Assembly: GCA_036339975.1 (NCBI GenBank) | Contig: JAYYZV010000155.1 | Span: 1 to 64,000, forward strand | Direction: 5' to 3' | Source: UBA830 sp036339975 | GTDB lineage: Bacteria > Pseudomonadota > Alphaproteobacteria > MPNO01 > UBA830 | Length of the DNA: 64,000 nt | Part shown: one piece after another, positions 17,040-26,636 of the stretch | How the letters are laid out: each line of letters begins with the position of its first letter | How positions within the stretch are numbered: the first letter of the stretch is position 1 | The notes under the pieces: model-generated | What the model was told of the DNA's origin: nothing | Databases searched by the model: none | What the model saw: only the letters and a program-made list of their open reading frames with translations | Translations under genes and position numbers: made by a program

Positions 17040-19712
17040 ATGAGCCAGCGGCAATGGGTATATAAATTTGGTGGCGGAGGTGCGGAAGGCGCGTCCGACA
17101 TGAAAAACTTGCTCGGTGGTAAGGGTGCAAACCTCGCCGAGATGTCGTCTCTTGGCCTTCCCGTCCCTCCCGGCTTCACGATCACCACGGAATTGTGCGC
17201 CGCTTACTATGACGCTGGCGAGAATTACCCAGACGATCTTTCCGGTCAGGTGGATGCGGCGCTGGAGTTCGTTGAGGAAACCGTCTGTGCCAAGTTCGGT
17301 GATTCCGAGAATCCGATGCTGGTGTCGGTTAGATCTGGCGCTCGGGTCTCCATGCCCGGCATGATGGATACCGTGCTCAACCTTGGCCTCAATAATGCTA
17401 CGGTCATGGGTCTGGCAGCGAAAAGCGGTGATTCCCGATTTGCGTGGGATTCCTATCGTCGTTTCATCCAAATGTACGGTGTTGTTGTCCTCGGCGTCGA
17501 TCACGATAATTTTGAGGAAATTATTGACAACCAAAAGATGATGAATGGCGCCACCCTCGATACCGATCTCGATGCTGATGACTGGAGGGCGGTTGTATCC
17601 GGAGTCATGGAGCGAGTCGAGGACGAGACTGGCAAGCCTTTTCCTCAGGAACCGCGTGATCAGCTATGGGGCGCGATCACGGCAGTGTTTGGCAGCTGGC
17701 AGAACGACCGCGCGAACACGTACCGCAGGCTTCATAATATCCCCGAAAGCTGGGGCACGGCGGTTAACGTTCAGGCTATGGTGTTCGGAAATATGGGAGA
17801 CGATTGCGCTACCGGCGTTGCCTTTACCCGTGATCCGTCGGACGGACGCAATACGTTCTATGGTGAATATTTGGTAAATGCTCAGGGCGAGGATGTGGTC
17901 GCCGGCATTCGCACGCCCCAACACCTGACAATATCTGGCAAAAACGAGCATGGCTCCGATGTGCCCGCTATGGAAGAAGTCATGCCTGAAGTATTCAGGC
18001 AACTCGATGAAGTGCGCTTGAGTCTCGAAAAGCATTATCGTGACATGCAGGATATCGAATTCACTGTTCAGCAAAACAAGCTGTGGATGCTGCAGACCCG
18101 GTCGGGCAAGCGAACGGCGGAGGCGGCGCTGAAAATAGCCTGTGAGATGGTTAATGAGGGGCTGATATCGAAAGAGGAAGCAATTTTGCGCGTCGATCCG
18201 GAATCTCTTGATCAACTTTTGCACCCTACGCTTGATCCCGACGCGGAACGCGACCTGCTTGCCAAGGGTCTCCCGGCGTCGCCAGGTGCGGCGTCTGGCG
18301 CGGTAGTGTTCTCCGCTGATGAAGCAGAGGCCAGATCGGCGGATGGCGAGAAGGTGCTTCTGGCTCGTATTGAAACCAGCCCCGAAGACATCCATGGCAT
18401 GCATGCAGCGCAGGGCATCCTTACCAGCAGAGGCGGAATGACGAGCCATGCAGCAGTCGTCGCGCGGGGGATGGGACGTCCATGCGTTTCTGGAGCCGGG
18501 GACCTGAGGATCGATTATGAAACCCAGAAGCTAACGGTTGGTGGTCGTGAAATTTTAGCCGGCGAAACCCTGACCATCGACGGCACGTCTGGTGAGGTCA
18601 TGTTCGGAGAAGTACCGACACGGCAGCCGAAACTGTCCGGCAATTTTGCGACGCTGATGGCTTGGGTTGATGAAGTGCGTGACCTCAATGTCCGGACTAA
18701 CGCGGAAACGCCTCTGGATGCGGAGACGGCCATAAGTTTTGGTGCCGAGGGTATCGGGCTCTGTCGGACCGAACATATGTTTTTCGATGCGGAACGCAGA
18801 GTGGCAGTCCGTGAGATGATTCTTGCTAAAGACGGTGACGGTCGCCGTGCGGCTCTTGCTAAGATCCTCCCTATGCAGCGTCAAGACTTTGTCGAGCTGT
18901 TTCGGATTATGGCGGGCAAGCCGGTAACAATCCGCTTGCTAGATCCTCCCCTGCATGAGTTTTTACCCCACACGGCTGAAGAAATGCGGAAGGTTGCAGA
19001 TGCTTCAGGTGTTTGTGCGGAGGATTTGCGGATCCGAATCAGCGAATTGGCTGAAGTAAATCCGATGCTGGGTCATCGCGGCTGTAGGTTGGGCGTGACA
19101 TATCCCGAAATTCCGGAAATGCAGGCCCGGGCTATATTCGAAGCCGCGATCGAAGTTTCGAAGGGCACCGATAAACCAGTCGAGCCCGAGGTCATGATTC
19201 CGTTGGTGTCCGACAAGATGGAATTCGATCTTCTGCGGGAGCGCATTGACGGTGTTGCCATGACAGTTTTCCAAGAAACCGGGTCAGAGGTTCCATATCT
19301 TGTCGGCACTATGATTGAACTGCCGCGCGCTGCTTTGCGTGCGGGCGAAATTGCGGAAGGTGCTGAATTTTTCTCCTTTGGGACAAATGACCTGACCCAG
19401 ACCACTTTTGGGTTGTCGCGCGATGACACCGCGGGCCTGCTTAAAGAGTACGAACGTCGTGGCATATTTGGGATTGATCCTTTCGTATCGATCGATGTGG
19501 ACGGTGTCGGCGAACTTTTAAAGCTAGGTGTCGAACGCGGACGCGAGACACGTCCTGGGATTAAACTCGGTATCTGCGGCGAACACGGCGGTGATCCGTC
19601 GTCTGTGCATTTCTGCGCCGATATTGGATTGGATTACGTTTCTTGCTCGCCTTATCGCGTTCCAGTCGCTCGGCTTGCCGCCGCTCAGGCAGCGCTGCGG
19701 ATTCGTCGGTAA
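17040..19712 (+). CDS. ppdK: Pyruvate, phosphate dikinase
   Basis: Full-length PPDK (890 aa), interconverting pyruvate + ATP + Pi and PEP + AMP + PPi. The N-terminal ATP-grasp domain starts at KNLLGGKGANLAEM. The phosphohistidine is His470 in GGMTSHAAVVARG. The C-terminal PEP/pyruvate barrel has FGTNDLTQTTFG and the catalytic Cys846 in GICGEHGGDP. It is cotranscribed with glyQ-glyS, a common order in alphaproteobacteria, and supports gluconeogenic growth on organic acids. It converges with ygfZ eight bases away. Confidence 0.97.
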   Translation: MSQRQWVYKFGGGGAEGASDMKNLLGGKGANLAEMSSLGLPVPPGFTITTELCAAYYDAGENYPDDLSGQVDAALEFVEETVCAKFGDSENPMLVSVRSGARVSMPGMMDTVLNLGLNNATVMGLAAKSGDSRFAWDSYRRFIQMYGVVVLGVDHDNFEEIIDNQKMMNGATLDTDLDADDWRAVVSGVMERVEDETGKPFPQEPRDQLWGAITAVFGSWQNDRANTYRRLHNIPESWGTAVNVQAMVFGNMGDDCATGVAFTRDPSDGRNTFYGEYLVNAQGEDVVAGIRTPQHLTISGKNEHGSDVPAMEEVMPEVFRQLDEVRLSLEKHYRDMQDIEFTVQQNKLWMLQTRSGKRTAEAALKIACEMVNEGLISKEEAILRVDPESLDQLLHPTLDPDAERDLLAKGLPASPGAASGAVVFSADEAEARSADGEKVLLARIETSPEDIHGMHAAQGILTSRGGMTSHAAVVARGMGRPCVSGAGDLRIDYETQKLTVGGREILAGETLTIDGTSGEVMFGEVPTRQPKLSGNFATLMAWVDEVRDLNVRTNAETPLDAETAISFGAEGIGLCRTEHMFFDAERRVAVREMILAKDGDGRRAALAKILPMQRQDFVELFRIMAGKPVTIRLLDPPLHEFLPHTAEEMRKVADASGVCAEDLRIRISELAEVNPMLGHRGCRLGVTYPEIPEMQARAIFEAAIEVSKGTDKPVEPEVMIPLVSDKMEFDLLRERIDGVAMTVFQETGSEVPYLVGTMIELPRAALRAGEIAEGAEFFSFGTNDLTQTTFGLSRDDTAGLLKEYERRGIFGIDPFVSIDVDGVGELLKLGVERGRETRPGIKLGICGEHGGDPSSVHFCADIGLDYVSCSPYRVPVARLAAAQAALRIRR

Positions 19713-19720
19713 GCAGAGGT

Positions 19721-20593
19721 CTATACGGCCATCCAGACCGGTTTCTGCGGCGTCACTTTTACGCCGTTCGCTAAAAGTTGGCCATTTTCAAAGACATCTA
19801 GCCGGAGCATGGCAATGCCCCTCCCTTTCTGCGCCGAATGTATCTCGCCGGCGTGTATATCACCTGCCGTAACCAAGGTTCCTGACGCGATCTCACCGTC
19901 GAATGTGATGGGGAATAACCTTTTTTTAACGAGGTTGCGGTGTTTCATTCGCGCGGTTACTTCCTGGCCGACGTAACAGCCTTTCCCAAAATCGACGCCG
20001 TTCAGTTCGTCGAACCCGACTTCGAGTGGTAGGGATTTTTGGGGTATTAGGTCGGTGAAGCTTTCAGGGATTCCCAGAGAGATTCGCTTCGCGTCGTACT
20101 CGGCTCGGTTTTTTTCCATCAAGGTTTTGGCCGGCGAAGATAACTCGTTCTTGTCTATCAGCTGTATCGTTCGCTCTCCCATTTCTGCGTGACGGGGGTC
20201 AATATAGGATACGCTATCAACCTGAGTTTTGGCGGAGCCAGCTTTCGCTGAGACGTCGCGACTGTCGATATCGAGCATTACGCGGACCGCGAAAGTGCTG
20301 GTTTTACAGGCGATTGTAACCTTCGCCCGAAGTCGATACATGGTCAGGCGTTTTATGAGCCCTGGAATGTTTTCGGTTTTGCAGTCCAGTAGAAACTGTC
20401 CCTCGAAATCGACAACGAAGAAGTCGTACAGATACTTACCCTGAGGCGTCAGAAGTGCGGCGTATATTGCCGAGTTCTTAGTCACTTTATTAATATCGTT
20501 GGTGATCAGGCCCTGAAGAAATTCGCCCGCGTCTTCGCCAGCAACTGAGACGATGCCGCGATCCATAAGGGGAATGTCGATTTTATGCCCCAT
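19721..20593 (-). CDS. ygfZ: Folate-binding Fe-S cluster repair protein YgfZ
   Basis: GcvT-like tetrahydrofolate-binding protein of 290 aa. The family signature KGCYVGQEVTARMKHR (around residue 205) includes the redox cysteine required for supporting Fe-S enzymes. The N-terminus AGEDAGEFLQGLITND is also typical. It helps assemble or repair iron-sulfur proteins; the molybdenum hydroxylase, radical SAM enzyme and others in this window are potential clients. It is divergent from the glycosyltransferase cluster. Confidence 0.93.
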   Translation of the reverse strand: MGHKIDIPLMDRGIVSVAGEDAGEFLQGLITNDINKVTKNSAIYAALLTPQGKYLYDFFVVDFEGQFLLDCKTENIPGLIKRLTMYRLRAKVTIACKTSTFAVRVMLDIDSRDVSAKAGSAKTQVDSVSYIDPRHAEMGERTIQLIDKNELSSPAKTLMEKNRAEYDAKRISLGIPESFTDLIPQKSLPLEVGFDELNGVDFGKGCYVGQEVTARMKHRNLVKKRLFPITFDGEIASGTLVTAGDIHAGEIHSAQKGRGIAMLRLDVFENGQLLANGVKVTPQKPVWMAV

Positions 20594-20667
20594 CGGCAGA
20601 AACTCCTTTTTTGACTAATTATAGCTTTCGCGTGGAATTATTCAGTCGTGAGGCTATAACTCGCCAC

Positions 20668-21432
20668 ATGATCGCAGAACAATGCGTCCTCTCCGCGGTA
20701 ATTTCAATACGCAACGAGGAAGATCAGCTCGCCGATTGCCTCGCGATGCTTTCTTTCGCGGATGAAGTCGTCGTATTGCTGGATGACTGCACAGATGGGT
20801 CTCGCGAAATCGCTGCGCGTTATACCGATCGCCTTGTTGATGGCGACTGGGCGCTGGAAGGTGACCGGCGCAATGCAGGGATCGAGGCGTGTCGAGGAGT
20901 TTGGATTTTCGAGATCGACGCAGACGAACGCGTACCGGTGGCGCTGGGCGCGGAAATTCGTCAGGTTGTGGAAACCAGCTTGCACGACTGGCATGGAATT
21001 TTGGTCGACAACTATATCGGCGACCACCTTGTACGGCATGGCTGGGGCGGATCTTGGGGAAAAGCTCAATATCCAGGCCTGTTCCGGAAGGGAACAAAGC
21101 GCTGGGGGCGGCAGCGGCTGCATCCGGCCCTAGAACTGAACGGGAGTGAGGGACCGCCTCTGAATAACAGGGTTGACCATTACGTCGACCGGAATATTTC
21201 GGACATGATGCGACGACTAGATTCTTATACCACTGCCCGAGCCCGCGATATTCGCGAGCATAATGACGGTGGATCTTATGCCAGAAATTTACGTCGGTTC
21301 TTCACCCGTTTCTGGAAGTGCTATGTCTCACGTAGGGGTTATCGCGAGGGTAAATACGGCTTTCTGATCGCATTATGCGCCGCGCTTTATCCTCTTCTGT
21401 CTTATCTGAAAGCCACGCTGGAGGAGAATTAG
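20668..21432 (+). CDS. Glycosyltransferase family 2 (LPS core WaaE/KdtX-like)
   Basis: GT-A fold glycosyltransferase of 254 aa. The N-terminus LSAVISIRNEEDQLADCL, DD at residues 39-40 (VLLDDCTDGS) and DAD at 84-86 (FEIDADER) are the nucleotide-sugar and metal sites. The shape resembles small inverting GT2 enzymes of lipopolysaccharide core synthesis (WaaE type). The C-terminal hydrophobic and basic stretch (FLIALCAALYPLLSYLK) suggests membrane contact. The ATG at 20668 is preferred to an upstream ATG at 20611 since the domain begins directly after it. Its stop overlaps the GTG of the next gene. Confidence 0.85.
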   Translation: MIAEQCVLSAVISIRNEEDQLADCLAMLSFADEVVVLLDDCTDGSREIAARYTDRLVDGDWALEGDRRNAGIEACRGVWIFEIDADERVPVALGAEIRQVVETSLHDWHGILVDNYIGDHLVRHGWGGSWGKAQYPGLFRKGTKRWGRQRLHPALELNGSEGPPLNNRVDHYVDRNISDMMRRLDSYTTARARDIREHNDGGSYARNLRRFFTRFWKCYVSRRGYREGKYGFLIALCAALYPLLSYLKATLEEN

Positions 21433-22469
21433 TGGCTATCGTTAGGATGGCAGACGATGGCATTGCGTTTGATGGCGATACGCTTTCGCACGGACCCCTC
21501 GGTGGTGCGGAAACGGCGTTTGTGTCCCTGGCGGAAGCGTTGGCCGCGCGCGGCCACCAAGTGTCCGTCTATAATAAGTGCGAGACGCCTATGACCCGCA
21601 ACGGTGTTTCGTGGGAGCCGTTGGAAAATGCCTTGCCGGACTCGGCCGATCTTTATATCGCTAATCGTGGTGACAGGCTCATTCAGCTTGTACCGCAGGC
21701 TCGGTCTCGGGTTTTTTGGATTCATAATCCCGCCCAGTATTTAAACAAGTGGCGTTACTGGCGGAAACTGCGGCGCTGGAGGCCGATCGTGGTATTTTCC
21801 TCCGATTTTCATGCGAGGACGATGGCCGGCTGGATGCCGGCTGGCGGTCGGCAGACGATCCCTTACGGAATATCGGAGAGTTTCCTGAAAGTAACACCGC
21901 CTGCGGATCCGCCGCCTCCATGTGTGGCGTTCACCTCCAGTCCTCTGCGGTCGCTCGACTGGCTTCTTGATTTGTGGTGTGCGGGCATCCGACCGAAAGT
22001 GCCGCATGCTCAGCTTCATGTGTTTTCTAGTCCTAAGACCTATGGCGCCCATGGTGATACGAGGTTAGAGGCGATGAACGCAGTACTCGAGCGTGCAGCC
22101 GGAATGGTGGATCAGGGCGTCGTGATCCGAGACCCGCTGCCGAAGGCGGAGCTTGCGGATGCCCTTGCTGGCTTCCGCGCGATGCTATATCGCGGCGACC
22201 CAGGCGAGACCTATTGTCTAGCGGTGGGTGAAGCACAGGCGGTCGGCATTCCCGCGGTGGTGCAGGATATAGGCTGTGTAGCCGAGCGTGTGGTCGAGGG
22301 CGAGACGGGTTTTGTGGCGATCGACGATATGGATTTCGCGAGACGCGGCTGCGATATCCTGACGGATGACGAACTCTGGCGCCGTCTTCAGAAAAAAACG
22401 CTTGAACGGCAGCGCCGCTGGACATGGAGCGATGCTGCTGCCGACTTCGAAAAGCTGATTCCTGAATGA
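21432..22469 (+). CDS. Glycosyltransferase family 4-type protein
   Basis: GT-B glycosyltransferase of 345 aa. GPLGGAETAFVSLAEALAARGHQV at the N-terminus is the GT4 acceptor-side signature. The C-terminal half has EAQAVGIPAVVQDIG, the E-containing donor-binding region. The GTG start at 21432 shares a base with the preceding TAG stop and is preceded by GAGGAG (21421-21426), favouring it over an ATG at 21375 inside the GT2 gene. It overlaps the next GT4 gene by four bases (ATGA). It likely adds one sugar of the same surface glycan; donor and acceptor are unknown. Confidence 0.83.
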   Translation: MAIVRMADDGIAFDGDTLSHGPLGGAETAFVSLAEALAARGHQVSVYNKCETPMTRNGVSWEPLENALPDSADLYIANRGDRLIQLVPQARSRVFWIHNPAQYLNKWRYWRKLRRWRPIVVFSSDFHARTMAGWMPAGGRQTIPYGISESFLKVTPPADPPPPCVAFTSSPLRSLDWLLDLWCAGIRPKVPHAQLHVFSSPKTYGAHGDTRLEAMNAVLERAAGMVDQGVVIRDPLPKAELADALAGFRAMLYRGDPGETYCLAVGEAQAVGIPAVVQDIGCVAERVVEGETGFVAIDDMDFARRGCDILTDDELWRRLQKKTLERQRRWTWSDAAADFEKLIPE

Positions 22470-23506
22470 AAATTATGCAGACTATGGCCGGTGGAACCGT
22501 TGGTGGCGCGGAGGAGTTTTTCGTCCGTCTTGCGGCCGCGTTTGCATCCCGCCGGGTAGACCAATCCATCATAGTTCGACCCAACGGTACGAGGAGCCCT
22601 AGGCTACGCGAAGTAGGAGTTGATCCCGTAGAACTGCGCTTCGGTGGACCACTTGATTTCCGTACCGTACCGTCACTCGCTTTGGAGATAGATCGAGTGC
22701 AACCCGATATCGTGTTGTCGTGGATGAACCGTGCGTCCGCGTTAACGGGAAAGGCCCGGCTGCGGGCCCGTGCAAAACCTGTACAGATCGGCCGGCAGGG
22801 CGGTTACTACGATCTCAAATACTATCGGTATTGTGATCACCTTATCGGCAATACCCCGGACATAGTAAAACACATGGTCGACAACGGCTGGCCGATGGAC
22901 CGTGCGCATTATGTTCCCAACTTCGTACGCGCCGATCCGGGTGTTGTGCTGCCGCGCAGCCTGTTTGACGTTCCTAGTGACACACCGCTGATGCTTGCTG
23001 CGGGCCGCCTCCACCGGAACAAGGCTTTTGATATACTCTTACAAGCCATGAAGTATGTGGACGGTGTACATTTGCTTCTGGCTGGAGACGGCCCGGACGC
23101 GCGCGCGTTGGAAGCGCTCGCTCACAAGCTAGGCGTTGCGCGAAGAGTAAGGTTCCTTGGGTGGCGCACGGACATCGCAGACCTGATGAAGACCGTCGAT
23201 TTTCTCGTCTGTCCGTCGCGGATAGAGCCTCTAGGTAATGTCGTGATCGAAGCATGGGCCAGACATCTGCCCGTGGTTGCTGCGGCATCAGAAGGGCCTA
23301 GTTGGTTGATAACTGAGGGTAAAGATGGGTTGCTTTCTCCCATCGGTGATTACCGCGCGCTGGCGTCGGCAATATCCCGCGTCGCGGTCGATCGCGACCT
23401 ACCTGCTCAACTTGCTGCTGCCGGACATAAAAGATTCAAGGCAGAATTCACTGAGGCGGCGGTAGTCTCACAATTTTTGGCCCTGTTCGAGAAAGTGTCT
23501 CGCTGA
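22466..23506 (+). CDS. Glycosyltransferase family 4
   Basis: GT-B enzyme of 346 aa. The N-terminus QTMAGGTVGGAEEFFVRLA is typical of GT4. The donor site is visible as LMLAAGRLHRNKAFDILLQA and CPSRIEPLGNVVIEAWA (retaining GT4 E-x7-E region). It overlaps both neighbours (ATGA upstream, TGATG with asnB downstream), so the cluster GT2-GT4-GT4-asnB is translated as a unit. The product is probably a lipopolysaccharide or exopolysaccharide sugar chain made on the cytoplasmic side of the inner membrane. Confidence 0.88.
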   Translation: MKIMQTMAGGTVGGAEEFFVRLAAAFASRRVDQSIIVRPNGTRSPRLREVGVDPVELRFGGPLDFRTVPSLALEIDRVQPDIVLSWMNRASALTGKARLRARAKPVQIGRQGGYYDLKYYRYCDHLIGNTPDIVKHMVDNGWPMDRAHYVPNFVRADPGVVLPRSLFDVPSDTPLMLAAGRLHRNKAFDILLQAMKYVDGVHLLLAGDGPDARALEALAHKLGVARRVRFLGWRTDIADLMKTVDFLVCPSRIEPLGNVVIEAWARHLPVVAAASEGPSWLITEGKDGLLSPIGDYRALASAISRVAVDRDLPAQLAAAGHKRFKAEFTEAAVVSQFLALFEKVSR

Positions 23507-25266
23507 TGTGCGGTATCGCCGGGATAATGACCACCAATCAGACGCCGCCGGATAGCAACCTGTTGGATGCTATGAAAACGGCGTTGGCGCATCGTGGCCC
23601 GGACGGGGATGCTGTTTGGGTGTCCGGTGATACCGGGCTGGTTCATACACGACTTGCCATCATCGATCTCGAAACCGGAAACCAGCCACTTTTCGACCTT
23701 GGTGGTGTGGCGTTGGTCGCAAATGGTGAGATCTATAACTATATCGAGCTACGAGACGAATTAACGGAGGTCGATTTCGTTACTGGTTCCGACTGCGAGT
23801 CGGTTCTGCACTATTACCATAGTTACGGTCTGGAATTCGCTGGCTGGCTGCGTGGTATGTATGCGTTGGCGATATTCGATCCGCAGAAGCACCAGCTTGT
23901 GCTTGCGCGCGACCCCTTCGGTATCAAGCCGCTTTACTATGCCCAGTCTGCGGATGGATTTGCTTTCGCCTCCGAACCGCAGGCTTTGCTGGCAGCGGGG
24001 TTTGGCGAGCGTTCCCTCCGCGAAAGAGCGGTCTGCGAATTGCTGCAACTTCAGTTTACAACGGGTGCGGAGACTCCGTATGACGGTATTCAGCGCGTTC
24101 TGCCCGGCGAAACTATCGTGGTGGCCGGAGGTCGTGTAGTTGACCGTCGGCGACAGGACGCGTTGCCTGTCAGCGGGCCTAAACGTGTCGGAGAACGTTC
24201 TGCTTTGAGACGTGTGGAAGACGCCCTACTAGACAGTGTTGAAATGCACCAGCGGTCAGATGTGCCATACGCGATGTTTTTGTCCGGCGGGATAGACTCT
24301 TCTGCCATTCTCGCTCTAATGGCGAGATTGAATGACCGTCCCGTAAATGCGTTTACCGCCGGATTTCCTGGCACCGGTGCCGCGGATGAACGAGACCATG
24401 CGCGAACGGTAGCGCAGTCTCTTGGCGCAGTTCACCATGAAATTATCTTCGATGCTGACGACTTTGTGACGTTGCTACCCACAATTGCAGCATCGATGGA
24501 CGAACCCGTAGCCGACTACGCTATCCTACCAACCTGGAAACTTGCGCAGGAGGCATCAAAATCTTTCAAGGTGATCCTGTCTGGTGAAGGCGGCGACGAG
24601 ATTTTTGGTGGTTATGGCCGTTATCGCAACGCGATCCGGCCGAGATGGCTGGGCGGGCGGAACATGCGCCGGCGCGGCGCGATGGACGGACTCAATATTT
24701 TAAAAATGCCAAATTCAGGCTGGCGCGACGGATTTGCTGCCAGCGAAGCGCTGGCAGCAACAGGCGAGCGTTCTCGATTGCAGGTGGCCCAGGCTACCGA
24801 TTGCGCTGACTGGTTACCAAACGATCTGCTTACTAAGCTCGATCGCTGTCTAATGGCGCATGGCGTGGAGGGGCGTACGCCGTTTCTTGACCCTGCAGTC
24901 GCTAATGCGGCGTTCGGATTGCCGGACAGGATGAAGATTCGGAAAAGACAGGGGAAATGGATTCTTCGAAAATGGCTGGATGGGGCTGCGCCGGAGGCAG
25001 CGGCTTTTGCCGCAAAAAAAGGATTCACTGTTCCGGTTGGAGAATGGATTTCAGACCAAGGTAAGAGACTCGGACCCCTTGTTGCATCTCAGGCCGGGGT
25101 GGCCGAATGGTGTAGGCCGGAAGCGGTGGAAACCGTATTCCGATCGAGCGGAAAGCACGAACTATTTGCGGCCTGGACACTGCTGTTTTTCGCTCTCTGG
25201 CATCAGTATCATATTGTTCGGGTTGAGGTCGGAGGTGATATTTTCGACGCTTTGTCTCGCGCGTGA
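23506..25266 (+). CDS. asnB: Asparagine synthase (glutamine-hydrolysing)
   Basis: Class II amidotransferase of 586 aa. The mature nucleophile is Cys2 (MCGIAGIM), the glutaminase domain extends to about residue 200, and the synthetase PP-loop SGGIDSS is at 260-266. It makes asparagine from aspartate, ATP and glutamine. Its coupling to three glycosyltransferase genes is typical of asnB copies in surface-polysaccharide clusters, where amidation of a glycan uronic acid is sometimes proposed. So a housekeeping role is not certain. The start shares one base with the upstream stop. Confidence 0.92.
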   Translation: MCGIAGIMTTNQTPPDSNLLDAMKTALAHRGPDGDAVWVSGDTGLVHTRLAIIDLETGNQPLFDLGGVALVANGEIYNYIELRDELTEVDFVTGSDCESVLHYYHSYGLEFAGWLRGMYALAIFDPQKHQLVLARDPFGIKPLYYAQSADGFAFASEPQALLAAGFGERSLRERAVCELLQLQFTTGAETPYDGIQRVLPGETIVVAGGRVVDRRRQDALPVSGPKRVGERSALRRVEDALLDSVEMHQRSDVPYAMFLSGGIDSSAILALMARLNDRPVNAFTAGFPGTGAADERDHARTVAQSLGAVHHEIIFDADDFVTLLPTIAASMDEPVADYAILPTWKLAQEASKSFKVILSGEGGDEIFGGYGRYRNAIRPRWLGGRNMRRRGAMDGLNILKMPNSGWRDGFAASEALAATGERSRLQVAQATDCADWLPNDLLTKLDRCLMAHGVEGRTPFLDPAVANAAFGLPDRMKIRKRQGKWILRKWLDGAAPEAAAFAAKKGFTVPVGEWISDQGKRLGPLVASQAGVAEWCRPEAVETVFRSSGKHELFAAWTLLFFALWHQYHIVRVEVGGDIFDALSRA

Positions 25267-25315
25267 TCTGTGGTTGTTATAGTTAAGTGGCATTGTCCTA
25301 TAAAACTTTGCTCAT

Positions 25316-25346
25316 CTGCAGTATGACGAGTGTTACTCGCTTGCAG
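25316..25346. repeat. Imperfect nested inverted repeat upstream of the flavin monooxygenase gene
   Basis: Outer arms CTGCA (25316-25320) and TGCAG (25342-25346) enclose inner arms CGAGT (25327-25331) and ACTCG (25335-25339) around GTT. It lies between asnB and the next gene, 75 bases before its ATG. It could be a weak hairpin terminating the glycan operon or a regulatory site. No T-run follows, which argues against a classical terminator. Confidence 0.25.
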
Positions 25347-25420
25347 TCTATCGTTAAGCCGTCCGCATAAAATATGGACAGAGATCGGCAGTTGCCGCAT
25401 CATCCGCGACGAGGAGTGAA

Positions 25421-26632
25421 ATGGATACGATCGAAAGAACAATTAGCAGCGTCGACGCCGACGAATTGGTAGCCCGAGCTGCGGCAAAGAAACGTTCGCT
25501 GCGGGAGCGCCAACGCGATACAGAGCGCAATCGGCGTGTGTCCGATGAAGCCGTGGCCGAACTCAAAACCGAGGGGCTTTACAAGGTTATTCAGCCGGCC
25601 CGCTACGGTGGTTACGAGCATGATTTGTGGACTTTTGCCAGATGCGCTGCGGAGATCGGTGCCGGCTGCGGTTCGACAGGTTGGGTATATGCGACGGCGG
25701 CCCAGCATCAATGGCAGATAGGGATGTATGACGACCGGGCGCAGGCCGAGGTCTGGGGTGATACGCCGGAAGCAATTGCGGCGTCTTCCTATTCACCCGG
25801 CGGAACCGCGGTTGAAGTCGACGGTGGATACCGTATATCTGGTAAATGGCTCTATTGTTCTGGTGTTCTGAACGCCGACTGGATGATCCTAGGTGCGATG
25901 ATTTCTAAGGATTTGGATTCGGAGCCATATACTCAGGGATACATTCTGGTGCCCAAAGCGGATTATCAGGTCGACGACAACTGGGATGTTGTGGGGTTAA
26001 TCGGAACCGGCAGCAACGATGTGATTATCAATGATCTATTTGTACCATCGTACCGCATGCTGACCCTGGATGAGGCCCTGTCTGGTAAGCCACCGGGGGC
26101 GGCAGTTAATCCCCATGAGCTCTGGCGGATCCCGTTTTTTGCCGCGATTTCCCTGTGTCTATGCGCGCCCGCAATTGGGATGGCGCAGGGTGCGCTTGAA
26201 ACGTATCTGGAAACGACCGGTGCACGGAAAACCCGTGGGGCGGCGCTCAGCCAACCGCAAAGCATGGCAGAGTTTCCGACTATACAAGTGCGTGTAGCGG
26301 AGGCCTCAGCCGCAATTGATGCCGCTAAGATGCTGGTTCGACGCGATTGTCAGGAAATTATGCGGATCATGGCGGAAGGGCGCCAACTGACCGTCGAAGA
26401 GCGGGCCAGAAATAAGGGCGACTTGAGCTTTGCCGTAAAAATGTCGCGTGGTGCAGTGGACCTGCTCTATGAAAGTGTCGGCGGTGCCGGTCTATCGAGC
26501 GAAAGCAAGACCCAGCGTTACTGGCGCGATGTCCACAGCGCATCCAAGCATATCAGCATGAACTGGGATATGTGTTCGACCCTCTATGGTCGCGTGTTGC
26601 TCGGCCTTCCGTCTGGGACGGCACAGTTCTAA
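25421..26632 (+). CDS. Class D flavin-dependent monooxygenase / acyl-CoA dehydrogenase-like (HsaA type)
   Basis: Protein of 403 aa with the acyl-CoA dehydrogenase fold: N-terminal helical domain, beta domain with SPGGTAVEVDGGYRISGKW, and a type 2 C-terminal helical domain ending with TQRYWRDVHSASKHI. This arrangement is that of two-component flavin monooxygenases such as HsaA or p-hydroxyphenylacetate hydroxylase C2, which hydroxylate phenols with reduced flavin from a partner reductase. No reductase gene is adjacent. ATG 25421 has GAGGAG seven bases upstream. It converges with the HI0933 gene, four bases apart. Confidence 0.82.
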   Translation: MDTIERTISSVDADELVARAAAKKRSLRERQRDTERNRRVSDEAVAELKTEGLYKVIQPARYGGYEHDLWTFARCAAEIGAGCGSTGWVYATAAQHQWQIGMYDDRAQAEVWGDTPEAIAASSYSPGGTAVEVDGGYRISGKWLYCSGVLNADWMILGAMISKDLDSEPYTQGYILVPKADYQVDDNWDVVGLIGTGSNDVIINDLFVPSYRMLTLDEALSGKPPGAAVNPHELWRIPFFAAISLCLCAPAIGMAQGALETYLETTGARKTRGAALSQPQSMAEFPTIQVRVAEASAAIDAAKMLVRRDCQEIMRIMAEGRQLTVEERARNKGDLSFAVKMSRGAVDLLYESVGGAGLSSESKTQRYWRDVHSASKHISMNWDMCSTLYGRVLLGLPSGTAQF

Positions 26633-26636
26633 AGAT

